Source of the DNA: Tetrahymena elliotti 4EA
Taxonomy: Eukaryota; Ciliophora; Oligohymenophorea; Hymenostomatida; Tetrahymenidae
Direction: 5' to 3'
DNA: 64,000 nucleotides
Assembly (NCBI GenBank): GCA_000231825.2
Contig: JH720293.1
Location: 62,001 to 126,000 of the forward strand
Numbering within the stretch: position 1 is the first letter of the stretch; every line of letters starts with the position of its first letter. This document shows, in pieces, positions 12,075 to 24,500 of this stretch. The notes beneath the pieces were generated by a model that searched no databases, had not been told where the DNA came from, and saw only the letters and a program-made list of their open reading frames with translations. The position numbers were made by a program, and so were the translations under genes.

Positions 12075-13025
12075 TTTATGAAAATAAACTTTTTTTCTTT
12101 AATTGATTTTTAAATTAATTATCTATATTAATTGAATTGGTTGAATGAATTATACACATAACTCTAAAGCAAGAAAATACTCAAATCTTTCAGAATTTTT
12201 ATCGAATAATGAATCATAAAAACCTATTTTTTTACTTCAGCTGATCTGTTTTACTAAAAATTTTAGGAATCAATCAATTCAGTTAACCATAAAAACATAA
12301 ATATTTATTAGTTTTTGAGTATTATAGTCATAATTAGTAAATTATCTAAAATTCTTTGAATAATACCAAATCTATTACCTTCTTAGGCTAAAAACAATTA
12401 TCTGAAATATAAATATTAAACATCATCCAAAATAATAAAGATTGAAGGTATTTAACTTTAATAAAATCATAAATAATTTTTAAATAAAATATTTTAATGA
12501 AAAAAAACGAATTTTTTTATTTTTAAAGAAGGATTTAAATATTTGCTGACATATTAAGAAATCTTTAAGATAAAAATATATAAGTATTATTATGATTATT
12601 TACAACTAATAAAAATATATTAATTAATATCGTTTCACCACTAAAAATCAATCGATTACAGATCATGATCACACCAAAGAATAACTTTTAATTTTAATTT
12701 TTTTTTTAGTAAGCGTAACATGAAATGATTGATCAATTAAATTTTATTATTGATAACATTCATTTTAATTGTTATTAATTAAATATTTGGAATTATTACA
12801 AGTACAAAATAGAATTGCATTTTTTCAATTGAATTTTAGAAATTTCAAGAACTAAGAGACAATAACAAAAAGACAAGTTACTATTGCTAATCAATTTCTT
12901 TCTTGTTTTTGATATGATTCCAGATAAGAATAGAAAAAATTGATGATTAATATGAATTTAGAATTAATTAGATAAGAAAGTAATAAATGTTTAATAACTT
13001 ACATTACATCTAAAAATATATAAAT
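12075..13025. other. Intergenic, no gene recognised
   Basis: About 950 nt of AT-rich sequence between two minus-strand genes: the promoter side of the GH18-like gene and the 3' side of the tRNA methyltransferase gene. No convincing coding frame, RNA gene or repeat was seen. Confidence 0.5.
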
Positions 13026-14309
13026 TCATTTAATTATTGGTAATGATTCGTTTTCTCTTTCTGGTTGAATGTACTCATATGCCTTTGATGGTTCAGATTA
13101 GGCATCTTCTACTGAAAGAGGAAATGAGATACAAAACATTTATAAATGTGGATTGACATTTTTTATTATTTAAAACTAAAGGATTTACTCCTTTCTAAAG
13201 CTAGGAAGAGTTTTTTTCATTCTATTTTCAATATCTATTATGCTTTCTTCTTCTGAGCACTGTCTAACAAAACCTGTGGCATGTATTGTAGGCAGATTAT
13301 CTTAATTCCATATTTCTGGATCACATTTTTTTAATAAGCCCAAAAAAACATCACAAAATTCAATATTGTTGACAGGTAAGTTCATGTATACATGATCAAA
13401 ATGCTAAAATTATTTAGGATACTTTTTTAGTGAATGGGGATCTAAAATAATATCAACAACTTTTCTAGCATCATTATTAAAGCAAAGCAATTTATCTTCT
13501 ACTTTATTTTTACTTTTATTGATCAAAAGATAATCATATGCATAAGGATTTAAGTCATTGCATATTACATTACATCCTAATTTTGCTGCTCTTATTGAAA
13601 AAGGACCTATACCACAAAAAAGGTCTAAGACTGTTTGATTTGGTTTTAAAAAGGACAAAACTCTGTCTCTCTCAACTTATAAACGACTACACCAGTAGAC
13701 TTTCTCAAAATTCAAATGAAAAATAAATTTTCCTTCTTTGTGAATAGTTTCTAAATTATTTTCTCCAGCAATTACTTCTAATTCTGGAGTTCTATAGACG
13801 TTATGGAGTTTTTCAAGTTTATTTACAACTGTCTAAATATTTTTGTTTTTGTGCAAGATTGTTTCTCCTATTATTCTCTTATAAGGAATTTACAAAGTAG
13901 TTAAATTAAAATGAGCAATATGCCCTACTATTTCATATCCAGTTGGTATTGGAATTTCAGTAGGAATAATGTTACTCAAAAATTCTACTGCAGAAAAATT
14001 ATTGAAAGTTAAATAATATTTTTCAGTTAAAATCTCATAAAAATTCATTTTTATATCTTCAACTAAATCTTTTGGCCATTTTTCAGGAAAATCTTGTTTT
14101 TGCAGTTTTTATTGAAGCAATACAAGTCTGTAGTCCACTCCATCTAACTTTCCCAAATTTATTACTTTGCTAAAATTCAATTTTTCAAAAATGAATTATC
14201 TATGTCTATCGATAAATCTATTTGCTTGTTCTTTTGCAAGCTTAATACCACACAACTAAATCTCCTCCTTAAAATTTTTAATGTCTACTAATTTCATTTT
14301 ATCTTCCAT
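13026..14309 (-). CDS. TRM5: tRNA (guanine37-N1)-methyltransferase, Trm5 family
   Basis: Single exon of 427 aa. Trm5 uses S-adenosylmethionine to methylate N1 of G37 next to the anticodon, which prevents +1 frameshifting. The Rossmann motif I is clear (DLFCGIGPFSIRAAKLGC, about residue 227), followed by NDLNPYAYDYL, FNNDARKVV and the NLP motif (YMNLPVN), in the order expected for the class I Trm5 fold. The C-terminus NVNPHLQMFCISFPL matches the family's end. The N-terminal 200 residues include the typical GYEIVGHIAHFNL and a conserved IIGETILHKN segment. Length is near the family's usual 400-500 aa. I see no extended mitochondrial presequence at the chosen ATG. The gene is divergent from the 14-3-3 gene and shares a 420-nt intergenic region with it. 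Confidence 0.9.
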
Positions 14310-14731
14310 TTTCTCAGGTTTTTTTAATCATTTTTTTTATTATTCTTTTAAATTTATTTTGGGTTTTCTTCTCTATCTTTTAATAACTTTAAAAGTATCT
14401 ACTAAAATAAAAGATCTTGAAAAAATAAGATAGAAAAATTAAAAACAGAAAAAAAATTGATTCTTTTTTATAAAATCGAAAAAATATTTTAAATGGATTT
14501 TATTTATTCTAAAATAAAATAAAAAGTTGTTTTTGTGCTTGTTTTCAATATTATAAAACTGAAAAAAAAAGATTTAAAGATTTTAATAGAGGTAGATAGA
14601 TAGATCATACAAAATTTAAATAAATCAAATATTCTTTTAACTTATTTTTTATAAATTAATTTTTTGATTATTCAATCAAATATTTTCAAAACACAGCCAT
14701 TCCATTTATCAAAATAGCAGCTTAATAACAA

Positions 14732-15543
14732 ATGGGTGATAAAAATTTTTAGAGAGATGATTATTTACTTTTAGCATAGTTGGCTTAATAAACTGAAAGA
14801 TTTAATGAAATGGTAGAGTTCGTTGGAAAATTTATTTAGCAAAATGGGCAATTAACTCAAGAAGAAAGAGCAATAGTATCGGCAGCTTATAAAAATTTAG
14901 TAGGCAATAAAAGAGCAGATTTAAGAGTTTTAACTGCTATTGAATAAAAGGAGTCGCGTAAGCAACAATCTTAAGAAGTCACCAGTAATTTATAGTATAT
15001 TAGAAATTACAAGCAAAAGATAGAAAAAGAGCTACGTTTATATTGTTCAGATATCATAAATACATTAGATAACACATTAATTCCTAAATCATAGGATGAT
15101 GAGTTTGCTTGTTTCTACTATAAAATGAAAGGAGATTATAACAGATATCTTGCTGAATTTTTAGTAGATGATGAGTATAATAAGGCAGTGGAATCTTGCC
15201 AGAATGCATATAAAGATGCAAATAACAAAGCCTAGTCTTTGGATCCTACAAACCCCATAAAATTAGGATTGTTACTGAATCAATCAGTATTTTATTATGA
15301 AATTTTGCAAAAAACTGAAAAGGATGGTAAATTTATTAAACAATTTCCTTTTTTATCAATATTTTAAAAACAGGACTAGCTGTAAAAACTGCTCAAGAAG
15401 CATATTAAAATGCTATTGCCAATATTGATAAAATAAAAGATGAACACTACAAAGATACTGCCTTAATTATGCAATTATTATAAGACAATATAACTTTATG
15501 GTCTACAGAATCCTAAATAGATGATCAATAGAATATTGAATGA
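14732..15543 (+). CDS. 14-3-3 protein
   Basis: Two exons (14732-15326, 15374-15543) with a 47-nt intron give 254 aa, the normal family length. 14-3-3 dimers bind phosphoserine/phosphothreonine motifs in many signalling proteins. The family signatures are visible: [15 protein letters not shown] near residue 50, and the phosphopeptide-binding Arg-Tyr pair in [10 protein letters not shown]. The C-terminal helix is [18 protein letters not shown], followed by a short acidic tail. The N-terminal helix pair ([20 protein letters not shown]) matches the dimer interface. The intron falls between KTEKDG and LAVKTAQEA and is required for the reading frame. It is a cytosolic adaptor. Which isoform it is cannot be told from the sequence alone. 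Confidence 0.95.
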
Positions 15544-16253
15544 AAATAATATTGATAAAAATAACATCTTATTTTATAAAAAAAACAATTAAAAAATGTA
15601 TTTTACTCATTAAATTTATCAAATTAATAATATAATAACATTTAAATTTAAAAAATGCTCTCTTTATTTAATTTCAAAATCCTAAACAATTAATAAAATT
15701 AAAATTTTAATTCAAAAAAATATGGAAGTAACTATTTCAGTCAATTTTGCTACAATAATAATAGCTTTATAACAATTTAAATCTATTATTTATTATTTTT
15801 TGTTAATTTATAAAATGAGATTAATTTGTAAAAAAATAATTAGAAACTTTTTATATGTTTTAGTAAAAAAAACGATTAAATAAATAATTACAACTATCAT
15901 AAAACTATTGGATATGTGTTAAAGAATATTGATTAAATAATATTTTTAAATATTTAAGGTGAGGAAATATAATCTTTTTATTGAGCTGTGTTTAAGATAT
16001 GGACATTTTCTTATTTATCTTTATACTTTTCATTGCTTTTGTAATTTAAAAATATCAAATATGTAATGTAAGGTAGTTAAAAATGTAATAAAATTATTTA
16101 TCTAGACCCAGTAAATTTTTTAATAATTTTGGCTAGCTTTAATCATGCCAAGAAATGATAATAAGAAATTTGATAAAAAATTTATTAAAATTATTAAATA
16201 TTTATTCTGTAAATTTAGGATGAGTTTTAGAAATTAAAATATGAATTTTTGGT
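15544..16253. other. Intergenic between convergent genes
   Basis: About 700 nt of AT-rich sequence between the 14-3-3 stop and the stop of the minus-strand membrane protein. It should contain both 3' UTRs. No feature was recognised. Confidence 0.5.
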
Positions 16254-19166
16254 TCATGAGTAGTATGGATTATAATCAAAAGTATAACTATATCTTAAAT
16301 GGCTGTTATGATTTAGTTTAGTGTTAATTTCATAAGAATCTAAATCAAAGAATAGACGAGTATTTTATTGAATTTGTAATCCATTTTATTTTTTTTTAGA
16401 GTATTAGATTTTAAAGATTTCTTCAAGCTCTCTAAATCTTTCTTAATTATGGTTATTGATTGAAAAAACTCTTTATCTATATACAGGAAAAATTGTTTTA
16501 GATGATTTATTATCTTGATTATACATTCTTATATTTGCCTCTCTCAAATATAGACTTGAAATAGTGTATTCTGTTTGTCCTTCATTATCTTTGAGTTACT
16601 AAATTACATCTTGGTAAAGTAATATGCAGTAAGGATTTTTAGCTTCCAAAAATTAGTTCTTCTTATCTATGAGAAAAGAAATAAACTTTTTCATATATCT
16701 TGAAATTTCTTGGACTTTTAAAGGGGCCTTCATAATTTAATTAAACTCTTCTTATTTTTAAACTTAATCAATATCATAATCATTCTATTATAATTATTAA
16801 ATTTATTTACTCTTTTCTTATTTTTTGGTTTCTTAATGAATATTTATATTATTCATTAATTCATCTTAGATGTTATTACTCAATGAAGAAAATAATTCAA
16901 GGTCACTTTCATCAAATGATGCTTTCTTATCAACATAATTATCTATTTTATCTGCATCTTTAATTTTTTCTTTGGTATTACTATTATTTTTCAATATTTT
17001 TTTAACTAATGTAGGGGCATATAAAAATTAATTGTTAATATGAGATTATTCAAATTAAATTTCATCTACTTTATTAATTTTAATATTATATTAAGTCACT
17101 TTATTTTTATTATCTGATAGTTCAATATTAACTTAATTTTCTTTTTGTGGTTCTAAATTTTATTTATTTTCTTAAACTGTTGGCTCTTAATTAATTTCAT
17201 ACAAAGAATTTGTATGTGAAAAAAATTCTTCCTTTTTTTGAATATTAATATCATTTACTTCATTCATATTTCTTTATGTTTCGTTTACAGTTTGACTTGA
17301 TTTTGAGTCTGCTCTTTGACAAGCGAATTTTGGAGTTTCACTAGTTTTGCTCTATTTTTTTTTAAAAGATGTTGTAATAGAACCTGATAACTAGTTTTAA
17401 AAGTAAGATGGAAATGATTCACTATCTTTAGATTTGTTTGTTCTATAAAATTCATTCATTTATTATTAGTCAATCATTTTTTTATTAATTTTTGAGTTTT
17501 AACCATTAAGTATTTAAACTAAAAAATTTTATTAAATTTGTATTTAACTATCATCCATAAATTTATCATTAATTTCTTGTAATTGCATGCATTTCTTTGT
17601 TTTTTAAAGTAAAATTTTCATTTAAAATAATTTTGCCATCAATTCAAAGAGCATGTACATGAACATGAAGATTAGTTAAACAACTTCTAATCCATTGATA
17701 GCTGATATTTTTTGTTCTGAAATTTATTCACCTTTGTTTTATGGGAGGTCGTTGATTAAATCTTCAATAACCAAGTAATTTGCTAGAGTAAATATTAGCA
17801 AAAGAAAGAAGGATATTTAAGATAGTGTTTTTAGTGTCTTAATATATCTTGAGTCAATAATAAAGTATCTATAGGAGAAAAGCATGTAAAAGAAATAACT
17901 AATTATTATAATTGAAATTTAACCTTATTTTGTCTATTGCATGAAGACAAGAATAGCTGTAGTGTAAACTTTAAAAAAAAAACTAATCAAAGGGAAAAAA
18001 TTATTTATTTTTTTTTGATTATTTAGGTTCTTCAAACAATCTTTCTAATTATAAGATGAAAAATAAAATTACAATAAATCAATAATTTCTTAAGTTGATT
18101 TTTAATTGTGAGCCTATTCTTCTTTGTTTTTATCATCGTTCATAAGCTTTCTCAATATGAATTGAATGTTGTATATCATATATATTAGCATAGATATCCC
18201 TATCATAAAAGAAATAACACTAAAGGCAGAAGATTGCAAGGTATATACTAATCTTATTTGGCTAAAAAGAACAATAAGGAACAAAAGTAAAGTTAATTTA
18301 TGGTAAAGAGATATGACATTTCCCATAATAAATGTTAATTTTTAATTTTATTTTTTAGAGGAAAAATAAAAGACTAACCAAAAGAATATTAAAATAATTA
18401 TATTTAAAAAAATCTAAGCAAATACATTTTCACTGATACCAATTTGAGAAAGATAAACATTTAAATCACTAGAATAAATATCAACACCAAATATACTACC
18501 TTATGGAAGATTATATGGATAATCTTAGCTTACATTCCAACCCCTCAGATTCTTAAAATAAAAACATGATAAAAGCCTTATTATCTCATACAATCTTTAT
18601 GGCAATTTGATTTCTGCTAGAATAATTACATAAATACCTTAAGCAGAATTGAAGAATATTAAATAAATAGGAAATATTCTAAGAAAATCCATCCATGAAC
18701 TATTTTACATCACTTTAATAGGTTAACTTAAATCTAGACTAATTAATTAAGGTAATTGTGTAGCCAAAAATATTTCTTCGGAAAAATCATTATTTAGTTT
18801 TTTATTAGCTCTAGTATTTAAAAGGCTACCTTTAGCAATCACTTTTATCACCAAATCTTTAAAAGCATCTTTTAACTATATTCCAACAACAACAGTTGTT
18901 TATTATAGGTCTTTATAATATCTTTTTTCCATGTAAGTAGCTGAGTTAATTTACACTTCTATTAAGTTTAAATCAAAGTTATCTGAAAACGAATCATTTA
19001 ACAAAGCAAATTCTATTTTTATAAACCCCTAAAAAGCACTGCAATCTAGCTATACCAAAAGATTCTAACTGTTAGTATCTTCTTTCTAAGATATTGTTGA
19101 ACTATTAGATAATTAAGCAAAGCTCAGAAAAATAATAAATGCGAGAATGGAATTGAAAATGGACAT
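16254..19166 (-). CDS. Multi-pass membrane protein with large ectodomain, possibly 7TM receptor-like
   Basis: Single exon of 970 aa. The first about 20 residues (MSIFNSILAFIIFLSFAQLS) are a signal peptide. About 220 residues of soluble, probably extracellular sequence follow. From about residue 250 to 520 there are six to seven hydrophobic segments (for example IFLNIIILIFFWLVFYF, LTLLLFLIVLFSQIRLVY and VVQLIFMFMYMLFELM). The C-terminal 440 residues are hydrophilic, Gln/Asn-rich and presumably cytoplasmic, with a more ordered block near the end (RYMKKFISFLIDKKNQFLEA, then YCILLYQDVIQQL). Topology (signal peptide, ectodomain, cluster of TM helices, long tail) recalls 7TM receptors with a luminal domain, but I see no named family motif. 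The frame is fully open across the AT-rich parts, so no intron is needed. The ligand and role are unknown. Confidence 0.65.
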
Positions 19167-19860
19167 TTAAATAATTAGCTTTATTTTACCTTTTTTAATT
19201 TATTTTTTTACAAAATTAATTTCTTTTGAATGAAAGAGATTATAGAGTGTTATTATTTTTTAAATGCACTTTGAAAGTAAAAAATAAATGTAATTAATAA
19301 ATTTTAATGTTTTTTCTTTTTAAGGTCATTTTATAGACCTCACTGACTAAATAAATATTAAAGAAAAAACTTAAAAATTTGATAACAGCTGCAAATAAAT
19401 AAGTTTAAAGCTTACTAAAACTAATTTAGTTTATGCGAGAAATATCTTATCTTTGAAAATTAAAATGAATTGAGTTGTCTGTCTATTTTAAAGTAAAAAA
19501 GTTTTATTTGTTTGAATTGAAACAAATCAAAAAAAATTTGAATAAGATTATTAAAAATATTTTTAGCAGGCCAAAGAAAGAGAAAAATACATTTAAATGA
19601 ATTGGTAGAAAAGACAAAAAATAAATATGAGTAAATTGTAATCTCCTCTCCCAAATAAATATTCAATAATATGATCTAAGAAGACTTTATTATAAAATGA
19701 GTAAATTTTATTTCTTCAAGTTAAAGGTCTTTTAAATTTACAACACACTTTTTTTATTTATTTGATAAATTCAACAAAAATAAAATTAGAACAAAATATC
19801 TTAGTAAGCACATTAAATAACTATCAAAATCTTACAAAATTTTTATCAAGTAGCAATCAA
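19167..19860. other. Shared upstream region of two divergent genes
   Basis: About 690 nt of AT-rich sequence between the starts of the membrane-protein gene (minus) and the mutarotase gene (plus). It must carry both promoters. The open frames seen here have no coding-like composition. Confidence 0.4.
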
Positions 19861-20916
19861 ATGGATATTTAAAAAACTCTTTTTGGCAAGATTGAAGATG
19901 AATCAATTTGGAAATTTACATTTTCAAATAAATAAGGAACTAAAGTTAGTGTAATCAATTATGGAGCAATCATCACAGAAATACACACCCTTGATAAATA
20001 GAATTAATTGGCTAATATTGTTCTTAATTTTGATGATTTTACATAATATCATTAACATAACGATGCTTATTTTGGTGCTTTTGTAGGAAGATGTTGTAAT
20101 AGAATAGCAAATGGCAAATTCTCTTTGAGTGATGAGCCAAATCATGTTTATTAACTAGCTGTTAATAATGGGCCTAATCATTTACATGGAGGAATAAAAG
20201 GATTTGATAAGAAGGTTTATTAATATGAAGTAATTGAACCAAATTAGTTAATCTTATCAGGAATCAGTGAAGATGGAGAAGAAGGATATCCAGGAAAGTT
20301 AGAAATATAAATAAAATATGAATTAAATGATGAAAACGAATTCAAAATGACATTTGCATGTAAAACTGACAAGCAAACTATTTGCAATCTCACTAGCCAT
20401 AGTTATTTTAATCTTTAAACAAAAAAAGACTATTCAATTTGCATGTAAGATCATTCACTTTTTATAAATGCTGATTTCTATACTCCTTTAGATGATACAT
20501 GCTGCCCATATGGTGAAATTTTAAGAGTTTAAAACACACCATTTGACTTCACTAAATAAAAAATGATACAAGACTCATTATCTAAGTAAGAGTAAGATAG
20601 TTAATTGAAAATAGGTAATGGTTTAGATCATAACTTTGTCCTAAATAAAACTGGAAAAATGAATTTAGCAGCTAAAGTGTAAGAAAAAACATCAGGAAGA
20701 ATCTTAGAAGTATTTACAAATCAACCTGGCCTATAATTATACACAGGCAATTATTTAAGCCAAATTTAAGGTTTTGTAGATAGAGCTGGATTTTGTCTTG
20801 AAGCTTAAGGATTTCCTAACTCAATTAACATTCCTCATTTCCCACAAGTTGAACTCTAACCAGGTTAAACACATGAACATGTAACAATCTACAAATTCAG
20901 CACAGCCTAATACTGA
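19861..20916 (+). CDS. Aldose 1-epimerase (galactose mutarotase)
   Basis: Single exon of 351 aa, the normal length for the family. The enzyme interconverts alpha and beta anomers of hexoses such as galactose and glucose in the cytosol, feeding the Leloir pathway and glycolysis. Family motifs appear in order: [27 protein letters not shown], the His-containing SHSYFNL (about residue 178), DHNFVLN, and the catalytic-Glu region GFCLEAQGFPNSIN near residue 313, followed by the usual C-terminal segment LQPGQTHEH. There is no signal peptide. The chosen ATG precedes a short N-terminal beta strand as in relatives. A hexose-6-phosphate mutarotase is less likely because of the [12 protein letters not shown] and NHLHGG signatures. 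Confidence 0.92.
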
Positions 20917-21518
20917 AATATTCTTATTAAATTTTAAATTATTGAATATATTATAAAATTATTTTTAATTTTTGTTAAAAAAAAAATGTTTTTGTTTTTC
21001 AAAAATTAATAATGAAAAATAATACAAATTAATCTTTATCTTTTCTATGAAGTAAAAAGTATTTTTTAAAAATTTTGAAGAACTTTAAAGATAATTAATA
21101 TTTTTTAAAAATTATAAATCATTAATGATAAACAAAAATTTATGTTTGATTTTTTCTTTAAAAATTTCAGAAAAAAAAAATTTGATTTAAATTAAAAAAA
21201 ATGACAGATTATTTTAAAACAAAATTATATTGGACTTTAAATGAAATTATCCTGAAAAATATCTACTAGCTTTTTAAATTTCAATTTACTTTGTTAATTA
21301 ATTGATTTAACATTTTGAAGGTGATATTTGAAAAAAATTTTTGCAAAAGTAAAGATAACATAAATAAATTATCTATCATATTAGTTAATTAATTTATTTA
21401 TTCTACTTATTTGATGATTCCTTTGTAATTAAAATACAATCAAATAAACAAGCAAGTAGAAAAAAAATATTAGTTATTAATTCACGGTATATTTTTTTTA
21501 ATATTTAAATTTTACAAG
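20917..21518. other. Intergenic upstream of the calcium channel gene
   Basis: About 600 nt of AT-rich sequence between two plus-strand genes. It is the presumed promoter of the channel gene; no motif was recognised. Confidence 0.4.
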
Positions 21519-24500
21519 ATGGATTAAACTTAAGATTCAAAAATGGACTAATAGAATAGCAACCAATATTTAAAATATGGTGATATTATAGCTTTAAAAA
21601 TAAGTGGAAGCTCATTTTATTTGGGTTAAAATGGTCTGAGTTAAGTTGAGTTAGAGCTAAAAAATTTTTAAAATATAGGGAATCATAAAGCTTCAGAGTG
21701 CTTATTTAAAGTATTTCCATTATTGATAAATCAAGCGATGCTTGATTGCTTAAAATATAGCAAACATAAAGACTAATAGAAGTAGGAAGAGCTTTTATTG
21801 AATTTAAATATAGAATTAGAAAGCAATAAAAGAATTATAGATATCTACAAAGATAGCTATGTTTTATATAATGATACATTTATTTTGCAGCATGTTGTTT
21901 CTAAAAAATATCTATCGATAAAGCAATCACCTTTTGATGAAAATACCTTTAAGTAAATTGAAAAAAAAATCTTTTGTGATCAATCAACAATTAATTTATA
22001 ATAAATATTTTATTTTATCTTTTGAACTTATTTTATAAATATTTGTTAATAGCTTGATATTAGATGTTTAAATAGAAGAATAAGTAGGCTTTTAATTTCA
22101 ACAATTCTACAAGAACAGAATTAAGAAAGAGGATTTAGTATCTTTTGGTGATAAAGTCTGTTTAACAATAGTTAATTTGAGAGATTAATATTTACAAAGG
22201 CACTGCTCAGTTAAAAAGTTTTGGAGTGATAAGGATATATCATAGAATACTATTCCATATGTTGATATCTAGTTTTCAGAAGATACTTCAAAAATAAATC
22301 CTTTTGAGTAAAAATACATATTTTTTTTTTTCTTGTAAAATTATTAAAATAAATGTTAAATAAATAAATAGGATACTTAAATACTTTTCTTAGAGTTAAC
22401 CAATAGCAGAAAAAAGTTTATTGAAAGCAGGAAGCATATGTTCTATTATACATATAGAAACATCTGGTTAAATATATGAAAAGCTAAGAATACAAGAAAT
22501 TGAACAGGATGATTAAAAATATAATTATTAAATTGATGAAGAGAGAAATGAAAATGAAGAAGAAATTGCTTAAGTTCCTTAGAGCAAAAATGAATTAAAT
22601 GAAGAAAACAACAACAAAAGCAATAATAATTTAAAATAAGATAAATAAAGAGTGATTATATAATATTATTTGACTAATCATGCTAAAGATGAATAATCAT
22701 CAAATCTCTGGATAATAGAAAAAATAAATCCTTTTGAGGGAGGATGCATTTACTTTAAAGAATTTATAAGGTTTCAAAATATCAGGTATTCAAAAATAAA
22801 TTTTATTTATTAAATGTTATTTTTATTTTATTAATAAAATAAATAGAAGTGGCAAATATTTAAAATTTTAATGTGACCAAAGGTAATCTCAATATGATAT
22901 CCCAAGTTTAATTGACCAAAATATCAAGCTTACTATATCTGAAGAAGATTTAAGTAGTATTTTTATACTTATTGATGAAAAAGGTATTGAAAAAACTTAA
23001 TAGACTGAACTCAGTTGTAATTTTTCTTTTTGTATCATCCATGTATTATCAGGTAATTCATTCTTAAAATAAATCAAAAAACTTTATTTTAAAATTAAAT
23101 TCTAATTTTTTTAAATCATAACAAATAATTTTTTCTAAATGAATTAAAAATATTTTTTAATGTCTAAATCAAACTCAACAAACTAGTGTTTTATAATTTA
23201 AAGCATATCAAGTTAAATTAATTACAATTCAAGAATATCATTTATTTAAACCTATGAAAATAGGTTAGCAAATTGGCATGAAATTCGATTAATCAAATTG
23301 TTCCTATATGCTAAACTTATGCTAGAACATTTATAATGCAGAGAGTTTTAAAATTAATATTTTAGCTGAGAATATGTGCTGGGATATATTATTTATAGAA
23401 TCATGTATGTAAATGCTTGAAAACAGTATTTAATAGATTGAATGTATTCTAAGTAATGATAGCTTAGAGTTAAGTTATCAAAACTTGGAATTGCTGATAG
23501 GTACAATCCATACTATTGACAGTTTAAATAGATTTGCAAAATCTAATGATATATACTTTGATGATATATTTTTATTTAAAACTGATTAAGAGAATGAAAG
23601 CAGATTAAATTTAATGATTACTAAGAATTTATACTCTACTATTATCAGATTGATTTAAACCATTTTAATGAATTAAAAAAATTTTACCAGAGTAATTAAT
23701 TTTTATATTGTGATTTGTTTTCTTAATCATTTTTAATTTAATTTCAGTTAAAACTTTTTGCTTATTCTCAAAGAGATCCTAATGAATATTAACAAACAGT
23801 ACTTTAAGCAAACAAATAAAAGTTGTAAACTTAAGTTGCTAGTTAGTAGAATATCCTAGGTTCAGCTACAAAAATCGAATAAAATGATGTTATGACATCC
23901 AATTAAAATCTATTTATTAGTCTTATGATTATTATTAATAACTGTTACGAGTTACTGAGCATACTTGTAAAATCAGATAGTTTTCCTTAACAAATAGTTA
24001 AAAAAACTATTCTTGATATAACTTTTATGGTAAAAAAATCATTTAAATAATATATATCTATAATAATTTCAATAAAAATAGATTGGTGTAGGAAGTAGTT
24101 GGAAATGCTTATCTTATCTTATTAGAAAATTTAATTTTCTTGATCATTTAATATAGGTAGGTGATCTTACAATAGATTAATTCAGAAACAGAGAAATTTT
24201 TATCAATATGAATATCCTTCAGATTATTACTATGTAGTATTTGGTAAATTTAAAAAAATTTTGTTGAATTTAATTAATAATATCCAAAAAATATAAGAAA
24301 CACTATGATGGTGAAGAGAAATACTGTTTTGATTTTATAGAGTTTCTCATAAGCATTTGTAGAGATATGGATGAAAAAATAAAAATAAAGAATTAAATAT
24401 TAATTGGAAAACTGCTGTTTGAGGAATTAAATGAATAGTAATTTGAGTAACTATTCATTTTATTTAAAATAGTGAGAAGAGACTATACAGTAGAAAAATA

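Noticed and set aside
13410..13658. Stand-alone small methyltransferase-like gene
   Set aside because: It is an internal part of the 427-aa Trm5 frame, split only if TAA/TAG are read as stops.
18114..18326. Independent small membrane protein or a separate exon
   Set aside because: It lies in the same uninterrupted frame as the 970-aa membrane protein (19166 to 16254).
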